Assembly: GCF_020740795.1 (NCBI RefSeq)
Contig: NC_067286.1
Span: forward strand, 2,289,990 to 2,353,989
Origin: Apus apus
Taxonomy: Eukaryota > Chordata > Aves > Apodiformes > Apodidae
DNA length: 64,000 nucleotides
Direction: 5' to 3'
Shown: positions 58,001-64,000 of the stretch, one piece after another
Numbering within the stretch: position 1 is the stretch's first letter
Layout: every line of letters starts with the position of its first letter
Notes under the pieces: model-generated
What the model saw: the letters and a program-made list of their open reading frames with translations, nothing else
Databases searched by the model: none
What the model was told of the DNA's origin: nothing
Translations under genes and position numbers: made by a program

Positions 58001-61000
58001 AGTTTTTACATTTCTTAAACTGAAGTATCCGCAATATGAGAATAATACTTGCTTGAAATCTTCAAAGTTACCTAGTGAGGAACTACATGAGTATCCGTGT
58101 CCATCTGTTTTGACATGTGCTAATTAACATCATTCTTAGATAATTTTGTTGTCCCAAACTTTTGCAGTAGGAAGTGGCTTGTACTTTCAATGCAGAAGGT
58201 GTTCTGTGGGTGTCTCCCAGTTTGTCAGCAGTCACAAAGCTGTTTCAAGGAATGTTGCCAGCCCTGCAATGCCAAGGCTCTACCAGCAGAACCGAAACGT
58301 CTGATTCACCCTCCTGCGCCGGGCGGTGAATGAGCTGCTGGGCTCAGTGGCAGAGATCCCAGCTCAGCCTTTCCAAGGGAGGAGAGTGTCACTGCCTGTG
58401 GGTAAAGGGATGAGGTTGTAGTGTGCTGGTAGCTGAAGCACTACATCTCCATGCATGGGTCCAGGACAACTCCTCATAAATAAATATATATGCTTAAGTT
58501 CTGGTTATCTCTACTCCACCTTTGCTGCCAATTATGTTTCATTGGCATGCAGAGCAGAATACCATTTTAAGCCCTACATGAAGTCTGGATTATTCAGTTT
58601 AGAAGGGGCTGAATTGCATGTCTTACAGGGAGGTTTTTTTCTGTTCCCTCCCCCTCACCCCTTTTCTTTTTTATTCCCTCGGTGGTGAAGAAACATCTCA
58701 GGTGGAACATGACCAGGGGATCCTTTAGCAGTAGAAAATTCCAGTTTACAGCCAAACAACTAAATTGTTGGTCTACAGATCAAAACCCATGGAGATTGTT
58801 CTACCTTTATATTTAATTAGAAATCACATATATTTAGACAGATGTGTTGAAATTATGAAAGACTAGGCATATATAAAATAAGCTTCTTGGCAATAATCAT
58901 GACTTCACACTGTTCTAAGAAAACATGAAAATATCTATTTTAATGTTAAAACCCCCCAAAATAATGACAACTGACTGTAAGAAGGGATGCTCGTCTAAGC
59001 TGTGATGTCTGGGATCTCACTCAGACCTTGCCAGATAAAGGCATCTAGTCAGGGCCAGTGTGAGTGTGCATGTTTAGCCAGAGAGACAAAATCTGTCTGA
59101 TTCCCTTTTATAGAAGCAAAATGAGTTAAAGTTTGTATCCAGGACAGGAGCTGTAGGTGCCATTGGCAACCTGATTAATCTGAGGAGTCTCTACCTAGTA
59201 ATCTGAAAAAAAGAAAGAGGAGATTTTGCCAGTAAGGTTCTCAGCTACATAAAATTGTGGTACAGAGACTAGAGGCTTCAGCTGGCTAAGCTGAGTGTGT
59301 TTGAAGAGAGATATTAGGGGTTCAAAGCCATCAGGAGGGGGCAGAGCTGGTAAAAGTGCTCTGAGCAGCAGCACTGTGCTTGAGGAGCTTGTACCACAAC
59401 AGTCCCCTTCCCCTTCCCCAAATCAGTAGCATGAAAAGTATTTAGCACAGGTAACTATTTTTTTTGACTTCCAGAAGCAAGCATTTGTTGAGAAGAAAAG
59501 CCTTGCAGATGTTTCTTGTGACTTGGTAGAAGATACCTTGCTGTTATTAACAGAGGAATTTCACATTATTTCAGACAGGGGTGATGCAGTTTTGCAGGAA
59601 TAAATCATAGATAAAAGAGAAGGGATTCAGAGGAGAGGAAAAAAGGAGATCAGTAAAGGATTAAAAACAAGATCCAGGTTTCATTGTATTTATTTATTTT
59701 TATGATGTCCTAAACGTCAGAGAATCCTTTTTGTTTTCTTGACAGATGTCTGAAAGGTGAATGAAAATTGCTGGATCATTTCAAAAGTAATCCTATTTGA
59801 GACAAATTAAAATAATATTTCTCAAAGCAAGAAAACCTATTACTGTAAGGTACTTAGAAACTTGTTTTACAAGCACTAGGAAATACTTAGTATAGCTTCT
59901 CAAATTATTTCTGTTCACCATGCCCTCAAATTAGCTTTTTGAGGAATAACAACAACATTAAAGCAGCTTATTTTAATTATTACTGATTTTTTAAAGCCCT
60001 TCGAACCCAGAAGTATTTGGCAGTTCAGTGATTATTGCTCCATCTCCTTTCCTGCTTTGAGGAAGGCATTACACATACCTCTGATGTACAGCACAGCAGT
60101 TACACATTGAAAAAAAAGTCACTGTGTCCCTCTTTAAACTTGTTTTTTTTTAAAAAAAAAACCCAACAAACCCAACTAGCTATAGCACATTTATAATTTA
60201 TCTAACTTAATGCATTTATTTATAACAAAGTAAGAGAAAGTAATGGATTAAAAGATGTGATGAATAGAAAAGTTAATCCCTGCTTGTTTTCATCCAGCCT
60301 GCAGCTGTCTGTGAGTAAACGAGCACAGCAGATGTAGGCAGCATTTGCTGTACAGAATTTAGTATGGCTTCTATAGGATGGAGGTACAAAACCAAATCAT
60401 ATATTTAAGGATATCGAAGCTTTCATTAGATACAGATATGCAGCTATTAAGTATGTTACAAGCTGATAATCCTTTGACTGGGATAACCTCTTTTTACATC
60501 TCTCTTTTGCCTTGGTTCTTTGTGATGAGATGAATTTTCAGATGGATTAAATGACATGGGTTGTTCTTCTTCAAGTGAACAAGGTTTGTTTTATGTTGTA
60601 CATCTTGTCCTTCAGCAGCTCTGAAGCTAGAAGCAGTAGGATTCTTTTGTTTTAGTTTTTGTTTGCTTTAGCAGAATGAAACCCATTGAGCTGGTGTGTG
60701 AGGTTTTGGTAGTTGATTAGCAGAGTAACTAATACTTGGATACTGTTGCTAGGCTTCAAGTCAGAGTTCCTGTATTCCTCTATAATTATGCAGAGATGTG
60801 TGTGTGATGGTTTGTCTGTGCTTTCACAGGGATTCTTTTATGATTTCTTTTTTTTTATTATTGAAAATCTGCTAATACTTTAGACTTATCCTTTAAAATA
60901 TACATATTCCACTCTGGACAACTGTTTTTAAATAAAACATTTTTCACGTATTATTAATGCTATTTATTTTTATTGCAGTTGTGAGAATAAACATCTTAAG

Positions 61001-64000
61001 AATCATGAATTTTATTGTAGGATAAGCAGAATAGGTCTTTCAAAACACAAGGATATTAGTTGGTTTGTGGTAATATTGCTTTTCTAACCCATTTTCTTTA
61101 ATTAGATCAGAGTGATTGAGGTCAGCAATCTTGTTTTTTCTGCTACAAGTGTTTCTACTAAATGCTAGCCAGCCCAATGAATATTCTGTTTGTTTCCTTG
61201 GTTATTTTGGTTTGGGAGAACCACTCAGTAATTTTGATTTTTCATAAATCAAAAAGTTAGGGGAAATATTTAAAAAGATAAAAGCAGCAAGGAGAGGCAG
61301 CAAATCAAAAGACTTTAAAAAAATCTGCAAAACTGCCAACAGCCTGCAATGACTTGTTCTATTTTTATTGCATGTTACTTAATAGAAGCAAAAGGGACAC
61401 AAATATGTATTATAGCCCTGAGTATTTGTCATTGGTGTGTGAAGAACAGGAACCTGTTTCATATGCCAGTGGGCATTTTAACCTGAAAAAAGGGTGATAT
61501 TAATGTAATCAGGATGGCAGAGACACTGAGATCTTCATTGCCCACATTTAAATGAATATTGTTTGGTAGATTGTTGTAATCCTCTGTTCCCTTTTGCAGT
61601 TTCTTTCAAACACCTCTGCCAAATTAATAATTATGTCTCACATCCACAGGAAAAAAAACAAACCCCTTTAATGACTTTTAAGCTGAGTTACAACCAAAAG
61701 AATATTGATTGGTGTGAAATAAAAGTGTTGCTCTTATTCATCTGTTTTTCTCCCAAGGGTTGCAAAGAATAGGATGTCATATGCTCAGTCTTGCTATGTG
61801 TGAGCAAACAAATTGGAAAACTGGGAATTGTGATCTGTTAATATAATTGCATACAAGAATGTAGGACAGAGCTGGAAAAACTTAGAGTAGTTTTTGTTTT
61901 CCCTTTGATCACAAGTAATTTTTTTTCTGTGTGTGTCTTAGCACAAAATTGGGCAACAACTGATTTTATTTCAAAGTTCTCACTTTGTTTTCAGAAGTTG
62001 ATTATTCTCATTGGCCTTTGAAGTTGGGTCTGTTCTGTGCACGAGGCGTGGAGCTGCACGTGGAGGGGTGCGGGTTCTGTAGTGCATGGTTATTGCTTGT
62101 GATTTCTTAGGCTTACTCTAAATTTTGAGCAGGAAAATGAGAAGTGGTGACACATGCAACTGCTGATGTGAGTACAGTCAATTTTGGAATAATTTGGCCT
62201 GGGTTTGTAAATCAGTCTGTCGTGTGTCCTTGCCAACTGCCAGGTAGACAAGGATTGCTTCAGCTACTCCTGCTAGAGTTTATTTTACAGACTGAACATG
62301 AAGAACCTTGTAATTGAGCTGAAAATAAACTACTGGAGGAAACCCAGGCCATCTCCAGTGCTCTTGAGCTAATTTTGGTCTTGGGTAAGAAGTCTGTGGT
62401 CTGAGCAGTGGGTGCAGGTCACACAGGGCTCACTGGCTTATCTGCATCTTCTTCAGAGAGATGTTTGAGATACCTGGGAGGGTGGCAGATGGAGGAGAAG
62501 GAAGGGAGAGAATTGGTAGGTGTTTGGGTCTTGCTTCAGTCTTCATGTGTTTGGACTCTAATGGCTGAAAGTAAATCAAGTAATTCCTGCTTGAACTGGA
62601 TTATAACTAGGAAAAACATTTCTTCTTGCTAAAGACCTGCAAAGATGCAAATAGGATTTGAAAATTCTGTCTTGCAATGTGATGGCTTTGGGTCCCTTTG
62701 TTAATTGTTGTAGAGTTGATTAGCCCTTCATTCAACAGATGCATCTTGTTTCTGATATCAGCTTGTCTGGCTGCAGCAACTGGACCCTGAGTATAGCTCA
62801 GTCTTCTCGACTCTGCTGTGTCTGTCCCCACATTGTCTTCTAAAGCTGCTCCTTTCTTAGCAGCAAGGAGCTGATCCGAGCTATTAGAGAGGAAAAACTC
62901 TGAGGAGGAGGTAGAAAACTTCACCAGTGGAGGTGTGAATTGAGCATAAGAAACTAAACTAAACCACAGACTTCGTGGGTTTTATTTCTATTGCTGTTTG
63001 ATCAGTTTTATCTTAAGCACCTTCCTGCTAACTTTTCCCAAGGGTCATCTAAACTCTATCCATATTTTCAAGCCTGTTGGAAGTGCTTAATAAGTACATT
63101 TCAGTTGTGCTCTCTCTATATAGGTATAACAAAACAGGAGGGTTTGGATGGCAATACCAATATTAGGATAGTAGAGGGCACACACCTGGTTTGATAAGGC
63201 AGATACAAGATCTGCAGCCCAACAGGGGATAGTAGAGAAGAAAAATTGTTTGAAGTGTCTCACAGAGAGCTCTAGTATTCCTGAAAAGTTGATGGATTTT
63301 CTTGAAAACGTTTTTCAACATGAGCCTCAAGAGCTCTCGAAGATTGTGTCAAACCCTGTGGGGGATTTCAAACAGCGAAACAGTGAAGGCAGGTTAAAAA
63401 TAGAGGCAGGACAAATGGAGAAATAAATGTGTGCAGAATCCTGTGGCTTTCTGTTTCTCCCATTTACAATGGTGAGAACACAGGAAAGAGAGATGAAAGA
63501 GCACAAAAGAAATGCTAGAGTTAAAAAATAAGGCAAAATAGAGATTGATAAAAATAGACAGGAATGCTTCCTGAAGAAAAATCCTATGTTCCCCAAAATA
63601 AATGCAGAGATGGACCAAAAAACCCAAAACAAAAGACAAAGGGAGGGAAAGAAAAAAAACAACCCAAACCTCTCAATATAATGTAGGTCCTTGTGCTGAG
63701 CCCTTCAGCACAAGTCTTTTTCTGCACCCAATAATTTCCTTCATGTAATTAGGCTACCAGTAACCTACAAAGTTAAGACTAATGGCACAAGGGTGGATTT
63801 GTAACTTCAGAATAAGTGGATTTTTATGTGCTAGTGCATATCTTAATCGTTGCGTTATTGAAAATAATTGGTTCAATTTAACTCCCATTTGGGGGAAGGA
63901 ACATCTCCCATGGACTAATTGGATTTGGATGAGGGTGGCCTTCCAAATTCAGAAGCAAGTTGGTTGCCTTGCCAGTCATATGAAACGAATACTTGTATGA
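55058..64000 (+). other. SHANK2: SHANK2 intron after coding exon 9 (runs off the window)
   Basis: Almost 9 kb with no coding exon: I looked for the post-ankyrin segment of SHANK2 that should follow and did not find it. There is no clear CR1. A few low-complexity tracts occur, such as nine T followed by ten A at 60143-60161. A weak CTCF-like string is at 59331-59343. Otherwise AT-rich intron. Confidence 0.85.

Noticed and set aside
60143..60161. T9A10 palindrome
   Set aside because: Simple low-complexity sequence, not a structured element.
55058..64000. Search for the next SHANK2 exon (post-ankyrin linker)
   Set aside because: No stretch with the expected protein sequence and an acceptor was found; the exon is presumably beyond the window.
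1..64000. tRNA, rRNA, microRNA, CRISPR arrays, viral insertions
   Set aside because: None seen. Short hairpins were noted separately but lack microRNA precursor length or form.

Overview
The window is a stretch of vertebrate nuclear DNA, almost certainly from a bird. It contains a single recognisable protein-coding gene: the 5' part of SHANK2 (SH3 and multiple ankyrin repeat domains 2, ProSAP1), on the plus strand. The bird call rests on at least thirteen CR1 LINE copies in both orientations. They show typical avian 3' ends with the ATTCTATG tail and a body of the form ggttggaagggacc. There are no long microsatellites and no mammalian SINEs other than two weak MIR-like relics. The species cannot be named from this sequence alone.

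Nine coding exons were placed by reading frame, splice sites and phase: 16315-16518, 23043-23246, 25018-25089, 25680-25788, 25925-26076, 26887-27054, 29965-30081, 35419-35496 and 54991-55057. Joined, they read 390 codons plus one base with no stop and with matching phases. They encode the acidic N-terminal leader, the Shank/ProSAP N-terminal (SPN) domain and about seven ankyrin repeats of the long, ankyrin-containing form. SH3, PDZ, proline-rich and SAM exons must lie beyond position 64000. A probable non-coding 5' UTR exon is at 999-1070, so the promoter and first exon lie upstream of the window. I saw no CpG island or promoter inside it.

Layout: 1-998 end of an upstream intron with an antisense CR1; 999-1070 UTR exon; 1071-16298 first large intron; 16299-30081 the denser block with seven coding exons, including 25018-27054 where four exons sit within 2 kb; 30082-35418 intron with a long CR1; 35419-35496 exon 8; 35497-54990 a 19.5-kb intron; 54991-55057 exon 9; 55058-64000 an intron that runs off the window.

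All the coding exons serve one protein, a postsynaptic-density scaffold. Nothing here looks like an operon, a CRISPR array or a new multi-gene system. The non-genic signals most worth a second look are: a possible decayed coding relic on the minus strand at about 20.0-21.7 kb with an internal 43-bp duplication and a CR1 inside it; two very similar same-orientation CR1 copies that flank the in-frame exon 8; short upstream ORFs, one created by splicing; two CTCF-like motifs, one in the loop of an inverted repeat; and a 14-bp perfect hairpin just after a CR1 tail.
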